Source of the DNA: Deltaproteobacteria bacterium
GTDB lineage: Bacteria; Desulfobacterota; DSM-4660; Desulfatiglandales; HGW-15
Direction: 5' to 3'
NCBI GenBank assembly: GCA_021737245.1
Contig: JAIPEI010000241.1
Location: forward strand, 1-5,924
Length of the DNA: 5,924 nucleotides
The notes under the pieces were generated by a model. It made no database searches. It was given only the letters and a program-made list of their open reading frames with translations, and was not told the DNA's origin. Positions 1 to 5,700 of the stretch are shown here, piece by piece (position 1 is the first letter of the stretch; the number at the start of each line of letters is the position of its first letter). Both the position numbers and the translations under genes were made by a program.

Positions 1-1
1 C

Positions 2-340
2 CTGGCCCGCGCGCTCATGCTCTGGCTCACCTTTCTGGGCGCCTCCCTCATCGCCCGCAAGAACCGGCACATCCGCATCGACGTGGCCTCGGCCGTGCTG
101 CCGGAAAAATGGATGCCCCTGCGCGAGTCCGTGCTCGCATTCGCCACGGCGCTCATCTGCTGCATCATGTGCGCGGCCGCGGTTCTCATGGTGCGCATGG
201 AGTGGCGGTTCGGAGGCGCCCTCTTCCTGGACGTGCCCACCTGGGCGGTCCAGATCATCATCCCCCTGGGATTCCTCCTCCTGGCGTTCCGCTTCCTCCT
301 GATCGCCCTGGAGCCTTTCCAGCCCGGGACCGGGAGGTGA
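2..340 (+). CDS. dctQ: TRAP transporter small permease subunit, DctQ family (5' end missing)
   Basis: This is the C-terminal 112 residues of a DctQ-type small membrane subunit of a tripartite ATP-independent periplasmic (TRAP) transporter; the frame is open to the window edge, so the start lies outside. The family usually has about 160-180 residues and four membrane helices. Visible are hydrophobic segments at about residues 4-18, 46-62 and 85-101 of the fragment, and the family-typical stretch FLGASLIARKNRHIRIDV, which resembles the loop between helices 2 and 3. DctQ pairs with the large subunit DctM to import a substrate delivered by a periplasmic binding protein, driven by an ion gradient. 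The binding protein is not in the window and may lie upstream, so the substrate cannot be named. The TGA stop is four bases before the dctM start and overlaps its ribosome binding site, so translational coupling is likely. Confidence 0.9.
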   Translation: MARALMLWLTFLGASLIARKNRHIRIDVASAVLPEKWMPLRESVLAFATALICCIMCAAAVLMVRMEWRFGGALFLDVPTWAVQIIIPLGFLLLAFRFLLIALEPFQPGTGR

Positions 341-344
341 GCCT

Positions 345-1622
345 GTGATCACCGCTCTGGCCGCCCTCATCATCCTCCTCATCGTGTTCGGCCTGCCCGT
401 GTTCGCCGGAATCACGGCCGCGGCCATGCTCGGCCTCTACACGAGCGGGGTGGACCTCTCGGCCGTGGCCATCGAGATGTTCCGCCTGGCCAACGCCCCG
501 GTGCTCCTGGCCATCCCCCTGTTCACCTTTGCGGGCTACCTTCTGAGCGAGGGCGGAACCTCCAGGCGGCTGGTCCGGTTCTCCCGATCGCTCCTCGGCT
601 GGCTCCCCGGCGGCCTGGGCGTGGTGGCCCTGGTCTCCTGCGCCTTTTTCACGGCCATTACCGGTGCCACCGGGGTCACCATCATCGCACTGGGCGGGCT
701 CCTCCTGCCCGCGCTCATGTCCGAGCGCTACACCGAGCGCTTCTCCCTGGGGCTCATGACCACTTCGGGAAGCCTGGGCCTTCATTTCCCGCCCAGCCTC
801 CCCCTGATCCTGTTCGGGTTCGTGTCCGGCGCCTCCATCGAGACCCTGTTCGCGGCCGGCCTCATCCCCGGGGCCATCATGGTGGGGATCCTGTGCCTCT
901 TCTCCGTGTTCATGGGCCGCAAGTGGAGACTGGAGAGCCCCGGGTTCTCCTTTTCCGAGTTCGCGGCCGCCATCCGCGAGGCCGCCTGGGAGCTCCCCAT
1001 CCCCTTCCTGATCCTGGCGGCCATCTACACGGGGTTCTCCACCGCCACCGAGACAGCCGCCCTCACCGTGGGCTACGTCCTCTTCATCAAGGTGATCGTC
1101 TACCGGGAGATCCACCCCTTCTCCGATCTCCCCCGCATCATGGTGGAGAGCATGGAGATGGTGGGCGGCATCCTGATCATCCTGGGCGGCGCCCTGGGCT
1201 TCACCAACTACCTGGTGGATGCCTTCGTGCCCATGAAGATCTTAGGCTTCATGGAAGGCGCCATCGAGACGCGCCTGGGCTTTCTCCTCGTGCTCAACGG
1301 CTTTCTCATCCTAGTGGGCTGCATGATGGACATCTTCAGCGCCATCCTCATTGTGGTGCCCCTGGTCATGCCCCTGGCCCGGAAGTACGGCGTGGACCCC
1401 ATCCACCTCGGCGTGGTGTTCCTCGCCAACCTGGCCATCGGCTACAACACCCCGCCCGTGGGCCTGAACCTCTTCATTGCCAGCTCCCGCTTTGACAAGC
1501 CCATTGTCACCCTCTACCGCGCCACCCTCCCCTTTCTCCTTCTCCTCCTGGCCTCCCTCCTCCTCATCACCTACTGGCCGGACCTGAGCCTCTTTCTTCC
1601 CCGGCAGCTGGGGCTGAGGTAG
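345..1622 (+). CDS. dctM: TRAP transporter large permease subunit, DctM family
   Basis: This complete 425-residue protein is the channel-forming large subunit of a TRAP transporter, a usual length for DctM. It is hydrophobic throughout, with many membrane helices. Recognisable family segments are PLFTFAGYLL (58-67), the glycine-rich GATGVTIIALGGLLLPAL (107-124), STATETAAL (232-240), DIFSAILIVVPLVMPLA (329-345) and NTPPVGLNLFI (368-378). It acts in the inner membrane with DctQ, importing a small acid such as a dicarboxylate or another carboxylate; the exact substrate cannot be read from the permease. The GTG start at 345 is supported by GGGAGG at 332-337 with seven bases of spacing. The gene is co-transcribed with dctQ. 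Whether transcription runs on into the synthetase gene 104 bases downstream is uncertain: no terminator hairpin with a T-run is visible in that gap. Confidence 0.97.
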   Translation: MITALAALIILLIVFGLPVFAGITAAAMLGLYTSGVDLSAVAIEMFRLANAPVLLAIPLFTFAGYLLSEGGTSRRLVRFSRSLLGWLPGGLGVVALVSCAFFTAITGATGVTIIALGGLLLPALMSERYTERFSLGLMTTSGSLGLHFPPSLPLILFGFVSGASIETLFAAGLIPGAIMVGILCLFSVFMGRKWRLESPGFSFSEFAAAIREAAWELPIPFLILAAIYTGFSTATETAALTVGYVLFIKVIVYREIHPFSDLPRIMVESMEMVGGILIILGGALGFTNYLVDAFVPMKILGFMEGAIETRLGFLLVLNGFLILVGCMMDIFSAILIVVPLVMPLARKYGVDPIHLGVVFLANLAIGYNTPPVGLNLFIASSRFDKPIVTLYRATLPFLLLLLASLLLITYWPDLSLFLPRQLGLR

Positions 1623-1726
1623 GCAAAAAACATTGCATTCCCCCGGGACAGTTGCTATGGAAATCATGCCCCCGACGCGATGGGCGATTCTGAATTCATT
1701 CGGCAAAATTGAGGAGATACACGACC

Positions 1727-3031
1727 ATGGCCATGATCGAGGATATCAAGCGGCGGCTGAGCGAGGCCGACACCACCAAGGTCTTTTTCGTGGACCTCAA
1801 CGGCCGGGTGATGAGCCTTCCCATCAACCCGGAAAGGATCGAGCGGTTCCTCGAGACCGGCCTCGGTTTTGACGGGAGCTCCATCGCCGGGTACGCCTCT
1901 GTGGAGAGCAGCGACCGGATCCTGATCCCCGACCCGGAGAGCTTCCGGCTGGTGCCCTTTCAGGACGAGCGGCTGGGGTTTTTCATCGGCCACATCTACA
2001 ACGAGCAGGGACAGCGTGCCCGCACCGACCCCCGGGCCGTGCTCGAGAAGGTGGTGACCCAGGGCGAAGCCGAGCTCAACGCCCGCTTCACCGTGGGGCC
2101 GGAGCACGAGTTCTTCCTCCTGAACGGCACCGACTGGTCGGACGGCATCCACACGGACAAGGCCGGCTACTTCCACCCCACCCCGCACGACCGGGGCGAG
2201 GCCGTCCGGAACGAGATCATCGCCATCCTCGCCGCCTGCGGCATCCGCTTTGAAAAGGCCCACCACGAGGTGACCCCGTCCCAGCACGAGATCAACCTGG
2301 AGGCCACGGATCCCCTCCAGGCTGCGGACCGAACGGTCCTGTTCAACCACGTGACCCAGCAGACCGCCGCGGCCCACGGGTTCCACGCCACCTTCATGCC
2401 CAAACCGTTCGACGGGCAGAACCGGAGCGCCTTTCACATCCACCTCTCCATGCAGGACCCCGAGGGAAACAACCGGTTCTACGACGGGTCCGCCGAAGGC
2501 GGGCTGAGCCGAACCGCCCGTCATTTCATCGGCGGCATCCTCAAGCACGCCCGGGGCACCTCTCTGGTCATGGCCTCCACCTTCAACTCCTACAAGGCCT
2601 ACGTACTGGAGCGGGAGGCTCCGGTCGTCCGCACCTGGGGGTTCCGGAACCGGAGCTCTATGGTGCGCGTCCCCTACACCCCCGACCCCCGGAACGTCCG
2701 CATCGAGCTCCGGAGCCCCGACCCCGCGGGCAACGTCTACCTCCAGCTGGCCGCCTTCATCGCCATGGGGCTCGACGGTCTCAGAAATCAGACCGACCCC
2801 GGCAAGCCGGACTCGGGAAGCACCTACAGGAAGCGGTTCCGTCCCAAGGTGTGGGACCGGCGCTTCCTGCCCAAGAGCCTGTACGAGGCTCTGGTGGAGG
2901 CGGAGCGAAGCCGCTTCCTTCCAGAGCTCCTGGGCGACCACGCATACCGGAGCTACATGACCCTCAAGACCAGCGACTGGGAGGAGCACCGCACCCACGT
3001 CACGCCCAGGGAGCACGCAAAGTACCTTTAG
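1727..3031 (+). CDS. Glutamine synthetase family enzyme (type I fold) with altered substrate-site residues
   Basis: This 434-residue cytoplasmic, ATP-dependent ligase belongs to the GS-I family, which joins ammonia or an amine to a carboxylate such as glutamate. The N-terminal beta-grasp domain carries GFDGSS (47-52). The catalytic domain shows metal ligands E126 and E128 (GPEHEF), HHEV (179-182) with E181 and E188, FMPKPFDGQN (223-232), H237, E297, R309, R314 and RIELR (325-329). Differences from true GS stand out. The NSYKRL motif reads NSYKAY, so the arginine equivalent to Salmonella R321 is A291. The NGSGMH loop reads NRSAFH, placing R233 at the position of G265. The adenylylation motif (NLYDLP) is absent, and the length fits the shorter GS-I-alpha or gamma-glutamyl-amide synthetase types. 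The ATG at 1727 follows GAGGAG at 1711-1716; a TTG at 1709 overlaps that site and is less likely. The next gene, 57 bases on, is a KamA aminomutase. Family certain, substrate uncertain. Confidence 0.93.
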   Translation: MAMIEDIKRRLSEADTTKVFFVDLNGRVMSLPINPERIERFLETGLGFDGSSIAGYASVESSDRILIPDPESFRLVPFQDERLGFFIGHIYNEQGQRARTDPRAVLEKVVTQGEAELNARFTVGPEHEFFLLNGTDWSDGIHTDKAGYFHPTPHDRGEAVRNEIIAILAACGIRFEKAHHEVTPSQHEINLEATDPLQAADRTVLFNHVTQQTAAAHGFHATFMPKPFDGQNRSAFHIHLSMQDPEGNNRFYDGSAEGGLSRTARHFIGGILKHARGTSLVMASTFNSYKAYVLEREAPVVRTWGFRNRSSMVRVPYTPDPRNVRIELRSPDPAGNVYLQLAAFIAMGLDGLRNQTDPGKPDSGSTYRKRFRPKVWDRRFLPKSLYEALVEAERSRFLPELLGDHAYRSYMTLKTSDWEEHRTHVTPREHAKYL

Positions 3032-3088
3032 CAGAAAAGGAAACCATCCTCCCGGGGCGCCCCCCGGGCGGGAAAGGAGATCGAACCC
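3032..3088 (+). other. Intercistronic spacer with GC hairpin and ribosome binding site
   Basis: The 57 bases between the synthetase and the aminomutase contain a perfect 7-bp GC stem with a four-base loop (CCCGGGG at 3051-3057, CCCCGGG at 3062-3068). No T-run follows, so it does not look like a rho-independent terminator. It lies just upstream of the AAAGGAG ribosome binding site (3073-3079) of the next gene. It may stabilise mRNA ends or adjust expression of the second gene relative to the first (inference). Confidence 0.6.
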
Positions 3089-4162
3089 ATGGAAGCATGG
3101 ATGGAACAGGTCCGGGACGCGGTCAACACCCTGGACAAGCTCAAGGAGTACATCAACGTCACCCCGGACGAGGAGAAGGCGATCACCACCCTCCACACCA
3201 AGTGGGGGACCACGCCCTACTTCGCCTCCCTCATGGACCCGGACGACCCGAACTGCCCCATTCGCAAGCAGGTCATTCCCTCTATGAAGGAGACCGAGAA
3301 CCGCTACGGCATCCCCGACTACCTCATCTGGAAGGAGAACCGCGACGGCGACGAGAAGCGGCCCGACGCCATCGCCCGGCAGTACTACGACCGGATCGCC
3401 TTCACCGTCACCGACGTCTGCGCCAACTACTGCCGCCACTGCTTCCGCAAGGAGCTCGTGGTGGACCGGGACCTGAAGCTCCGCATGGACGTGGACGAAG
3501 GCCTCCAGTGGATCGCCGAGCACGAGGAGATCCGGGACGTGCTCGTCACCGGAGGGGACCCGTTCATCCTCTCGGACGACAAGATCGAGTACGTGATCCG
3601 CAAGCTCCGGGAGATCCCCCACCTGGAGATGATCCGGTTCGGCACCCGCACGCCCATTGTCCTTCCCCACCGGATCACCGACGGCCTCAAGAAGATCCTG
3701 AGCCCCTTTCACCGCATTCCCATCTGGGTGAACACCCAGTGCAACCACCCCAAGGAGCTCACCGATCTCACCGCGAAAGCGGTCTACGACCTCCTCACCT
3801 GCGGGGTGAACGTGGGCAACCAGGCCGTGCTCCTCAAAGGCATCAACGACGACGTGGAGACCTTCCGCGAGCTCCACCAGAAGCTCCTCCGCGTGCGCAT
3901 CCGGCCCTACTACGTGTTCTACTGCGAGCCCGCGCCCGGCATCGACCACTTCCGCACCCCCGTGGAAAAGGGCGCCGAGCTGATCCGCGACGCCATCCGC
4001 GGCCACACCACCGGCCTGGCCCAGCCCATGTACGTGATCGCCACGAACATCGGCAAGGTCCCGCTCATGCCGGACTACTACATCGAAGGGGTGACGGAGA
4101 AGGAGTACCTGCTGGTCAACTACAAAGGGGAGAAGACCACCATCCCGAACATCCCGGAGTAG
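3089..4162 (+). CDS. KamA-family radical SAM 2,3-aminomutase (lysine 2,3-aminomutase-like, substrate uncertain)
   Basis: This 357-residue protein belongs to the lysine 2,3-aminomutase (KamA/AblA) family, in which a [4Fe-4S] cluster cleaves SAM and PLP carries the substrate amine from C2 to C3, making beta-amino acids. The cluster motif is CANYCRHC (C111, C115, C118). GGDP (155-158) is the SAM-contacting motif. Other family segments are GTRTPIVLPHRIT (185-197), NHPKE (219-223), GNQAVLLKGIND (243-254) and FRTPVEKG (288-295). The PLP lysine is probably K323, aligned with K337 of the clostridial enzyme. Substrate residues differ: D293 aligns with E280, and the D330 region (VDAPGGGGK in clostridial LAM) is the shorter IATNIGK, with no aspartate. 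The clostridial enzyme has about 416 residues; this one lacks the cysteine-containing C-terminal extension. The ATG at 3089 follows AAAGGAG with nine bases of spacing. No EF-P gene or beta-lysine acetyltransferase is nearby, so EpmB and AblA roles lack context. Glutamate or another amino acid may be the substrate. Confidence 0.94.
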   Translation: MEAWMEQVRDAVNTLDKLKEYINVTPDEEKAITTLHTKWGTTPYFASLMDPDDPNCPIRKQVIPSMKETENRYGIPDYLIWKENRDGDEKRPDAIARQYYDRIAFTVTDVCANYCRHCFRKELVVDRDLKLRMDVDEGLQWIAEHEEIRDVLVTGGDPFILSDDKIEYVIRKLREIPHLEMIRFGTRTPIVLPHRITDGLKKILSPFHRIPIWVNTQCNHPKELTDLTAKAVYDLLTCGVNVGNQAVLLKGINDDVETFRELHQKLLRVRIRPYYVFYCEPAPGIDHFRTPVEKGAELIRDAIRGHTTGLAQPMYVIATNIGKVPLMPDYYIEGVTEKEYLLVNYKGEKTTIPNIPE

Positions 4163-4163
4163 G

Positions 4164-4586
4164 CTACCGGCCCCGCTCCAGCCGCTCCAGGCACTGGCGA
4201 AGGATCTCCACGTTCTGTTGGAGCGCCTCCCGGGAGACCTGCGCGCCCTTGTCATCGATGATCCGCGTGAGCAGGTCCACGCTCCGCTGGAGGGGCGCTT
4301 TGATCTCCTCGAGACGCGGGTCCCGCGCCGGCTCGTCCTGGGGAATCGACTCGGCGGCCGCCATGATGGACGAGGCGAACACGGCGGTCTCCCTGGCGTC
4401 GTCCTCCTCTGACGGCGCACCCCCGGTGAGCCTCCGGATGAAGGCCGCCATCTCGCTGCCGACCATGCGGATGGGGTCGATGTGGTACAGCTCCATGTCC
4501 TCCAGCACGCCCTCGGCGATAAGATCCTGGTAGAGCTCCTGCAGCTCCTGGATCAGACCGCTGCGCTGGGTGTCCTGCTCGGCCAC
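4164..4586 (-). CDS. Hypothetical acidic helical protein
   Basis: I do not recognise this 140-residue protein. It is probably cytoplasmic: there is no signal peptide or membrane segment. It is rich in Glu, Gln, Leu and Arg and looks mostly helical. The N-terminal part (about 10-53) contains amphipathic helices, including LIQELQELYQDLIAEGVLED. A loop rich in Pro, Glu and Asp (55-64) follows, and the last 50 residues (about 90-138) form long amphipathic helices that could be a coiled coil or bundle. The proposed start is a GTG at 4586, with only a weak G-rich stretch upstream. An ATG at 4599 belongs to another frame, whose product is low-complexity Gly/Arg/His sequence and is unlikely to be real. 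The gene converges on the aminomutase, with one base between the two stop codons. It is believed real because its composition and codon use are protein-like over the full length, unlike the alternatives. Confidence 0.7.
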   Translation of the reverse strand: MAEQDTQRSGLIQELQELYQDLIAEGVLEDMELYHIDPIRMVGSEMAAFIRRLTGGAPSEEDDARETAVFASSIMAAAESIPQDEPARDPRLEEIKAPLQRSVDLLTRIIDDKGAQVSREALQQNVEILRQCLERLERGR

Positions 4587-4925
4587 GGACCGCCCCCATG
4601 ATGGTTGGTGTGATCGACCATCAAAGGCCCCGACCCGAAAACAATGCGGCTGAACCCTTTGACGGCTTTATGGCCGGATGGTATCCTTGTTGGATTGGAT
4701 TCTCAATCAAATTCTGTATTGCCCCGTCCCTGGCGGGCGAATGGGAAATACCCGGACACAACACAAGTGCAACCGCATATAACAGGCCCTTCAGCCAAAG
4801 CTGTAACGTTTTTCAGCCCAGAGACTCTATAGAACTGATCAAAATCCCCGCCTCATTTGAGTGCAGGGAACCCTTGAGAAAAAAACAGGTTTTGCCAAAA
4901 GCGGGGCAGAACCGAGGAGGACGAG
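4587..4925. other. Intergenic region between divergent genes, probable promoters and leader
   Basis: This 339-base stretch separates the minus-strand hypothetical gene from the plus-strand fmdB-like gene, so it should hold promoters for both. It is lower in GC than the genes. A possible -10 hexamer TATAGA lies at 4828-4833, with no convincing -35 box. An inverted repeat GATGGT/ACCATC at 4600-4605 and 4616-4621 lies just upstream of the minus-strand start and could be an operator. Foldable sequence lies at 4846-4906. Plus-strand open frames here lack ribosome binding sites and recognisable content, so I see no gene. No tRNA or known riboswitch was recognised. Confidence 0.5.
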
Positions 4926-5138
4926 ATGCCCATTTATGAATACAGATGCGATGCCTGCGGCGAAGTGTTCGAGCAGCTCGTGTTCGCGTCCGACAAAGAC
5001 GAACCCGTGGAGTGCCCCTCCTGCGGCAGGCGCAAGACCAAGCGCCAGCTGTCATCCTTTTCCTGCGGATCCAGCTCCGAAGGCCTGGGCGCGGCCCTCA
5101 CCTCCGGCTGCGGGTCGTCGGGTGGCGGGTTCTCCTGA
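4926..5138 (+). CDS. FmdB family zinc ribbon protein
   Basis: This 70-residue protein begins MPIYEYRCDACG, the characteristic start of the FmdB (CxxC_CXXC_SSSS) putative regulatory protein family. Two CxxC knuckles (C8/C11 and C30/C33) should bind one zinc ion. The tail (about 43-70) is rich in Gly and Ser and carries two further cysteines, C47 and C62, each in a CGS context, as often seen in this family. The family is named after a proposed regulator of formamidase expression in Methylophilus, but the molecular role of most members is unknown. The start is fixed by a strong AGGAGG at 4915-4920, five bases before the ATG. The candidate selenoprotein gene starts 100 bases downstream on the same strand, so the two may share a transcript. 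Confidence 0.93.
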   Translation: MPIYEYRCDACGEVFEQLVFASDKDEPVECPSCGRRKTKRQLSSFSCGSSSEGLGAALTSGCGSSGGGFS

Positions 5139-5150
5139 GCAGGCTGAACC

Positions 5151-5167
5151 GGCGGCCGTGCGCCGCC
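5151..5167 (+). other. Intercistronic hairpin after the fmdB-like gene
   Basis: A perfect 6-bp GC stem (GGCGGC at 5151-5156, GCCGCC at 5162-5167) with a five-base loop lies 13 bases after the fmdB-like stop. No T-run follows, so termination here is unlikely or only partial. It lies in the 100-base spacer before the small membrane protein gene and may modulate expression of the two genes (inference). Confidence 0.5.
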
Positions 5168-5238
5168 AGGCAGCATAGCGGATATTCAACATAAAGACAC
5201 CTCACATGAGTGCATCGAAGCCGGAAAAGGAGAAAAAC

Positions 5239-5430
5239 ATGGGAATCGGATGGTTCCTGATCATCATTGCCGTCTGGGTTCTTCTGCAGGCCGTGATACT
5301 TCCGAAGATGGGCATCTCCACCTGAATGCGGCCGAGTTGTCAGGTGGACAACAAGACTGAGGCCAATCTAATAAATTTTTCAGACGATTCAGCTCAGACG
5401 AAACGCGTGGACGACCCTGGGAAAAAATGA
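5239..5430 (+). CDS. Candidate small membrane selenoprotein (UGA at codon 29 read as selenocysteine)
   Basis: An ATG at 5239 follows an excellent AAGGAG (5227-5232) with six bases of spacing. It opens a frame of 28 codons: one membrane helix (about residues 5-21, WFLIIIAVWVLLQAVIL), then PKMGIST, then TGA at 5323-5325. Read as selenocysteine, the frame continues to a second TGA at 5428, giving 63 residues. U29 is followed by MRPSC, so U29 and C34 could form a selenenylsulfide redox pair or a metal site just outside the membrane. A hairpin at 5336-5352 fits the bacterial SECIS position. The polar tail after C34 contains five Asp and one Glu. K23 and R31 suggest a cytoplasmic C-terminus (inference). 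The alternative is a 28-residue membrane peptide ending at 5325. An upstream in-frame ATG at 5206 lacks a ribosome binding site. I cannot name a function; a redox role is inferred from the U/C motif. Selenocysteine machinery is not in this window. Confidence 0.65.
5330..5364 (+). promoter_or_regulatory. Candidate bacterial SECIS element
   Basis: A perfect 6-bp stem, GTTGTC (5336-5341) with GACAAC (5347-5352), encloses the five-base loop AGGTG (5342-5346). The loop begins 16 bases after the UGA at 5323-5325. Bacterial SECIS models require an apical loop roughly 16-37 bases after the UGA, with a G among its first two bases; here the second loop base is G5343. A possible lower stem is GGCC (5330-5333) with GGCC (5361-5364), across an unequal internal loop. 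No T-run directly follows the hairpin, which argues against a simple terminator. SelB would bind this element to deliver Sec-tRNA. Confidence 0.6.
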
Positions 5431-5472
5431 GATCAAAGACGAATCTGGCTTTATTTACCTTTTCACATCTCT

Positions 5473-5691
5473 TCATGCTACTACTTTACGTATTCTGAGG
5501 GTTATGGATCGGTAAAGTTGACGATGTGCTGATTTTGCTGCATGAATCATGTCCCGAGCCAGCTGATACCCCATTTTTACCAATGTTTCCCTCTGATTCT
5601 TCGGTTCCTGGAGTCGGAGATACACCAGCTGTGCCAGAAACACAGGTTTATCGGAGTTGAGGAAAGCATATGAAAGATTCTCTGCGAATGC
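5473..5691 (-). pseudogene. Possible gene remnant (C-terminal fragment, unrecognised)
   Basis: On the minus strand the frame ending at the TGA at 5473-5475 stays open for 86 codons (up to 5733). Its last 72 codons translate into protein-like sequence, including FAENLSYAFLNSDKPVF, AQLVYLRLQEPKNQRE and MGYQLARDMIHAAKSAHRQ, with a basic C-terminus (RSITLRIRKVVA). It looks like the helical end of a larger soluble protein. No ATG with a ribosome binding site is present: the first in-frame ATG (5574) would leave 33 residues, and a GTG at 5643 would give 56. Upstream, the frame runs into the A-run and terminator and stops at 5734-5736. The base composition is lower in GC than the neighbours, consistent with a transferred and decayed gene. 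I do not recognise the family. It could also be a real short gene with an unusual start, or chance. Confidence 0.35.
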
Positions 5692-5700
5692 AGAACAAAC

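Noticed and set aside
1633..1661. Possible sigma-70 promoter (TTGCAT, 17-base spacer, TATGGA) before the synthetase gene
   Set aside because: The spacing is ideal, but each hexamer matches the consensus at only three of six positions, so it is not better than chance. A promoter in this 104-base gap remains possible.
1664..4420. A minus-strand open frame of over 900 codons antisense to the synthetase and aminomutase genes
   Set aside because: It arises from high GC bias in the real plus-strand genes. Its product is dominated by Gly, Val, Asp, Leu and His, with no motif, and the plus-strand genes have clear catalytic motifs and ribosome binding sites.
2851..4533. A plus-strand 560-codon open frame overlapping the aminomutase gene
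   Set aside because: Its product is Pro/Arg/His/Gly-rich low-complexity sequence, typical of an off-frame reading of a GC-rich gene, and it overlaps the motif-supported aminomutase.
4598..4939. A 113-codon plus-strand open frame in the intergenic region, overlapping the fmdB-like start
   Set aside because: It has no ribosome binding site, no recognisable motif and mixed composition, and it would run over the well-defined AGGAGG and start of the fmdB-like gene.
5336..5382. The hairpin after the UGA read as a terminator for a 28-residue peptide
   Set aside because: The nearest T-run (5376-5380) is more than 20 bases after the stem, and a strong terminator exists at 5701-5745. The SECIS reading fits the geometry better, though a 28-residue product cannot be fully excluded.
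5264..5476. A 70-codon minus-strand open frame across the candidate selenoprotein
   Set aside because: It is antisense to a gene with a strong start, has no motif, and ends in Arg/Pro/Ser-rich sequence typical of shadow frames.
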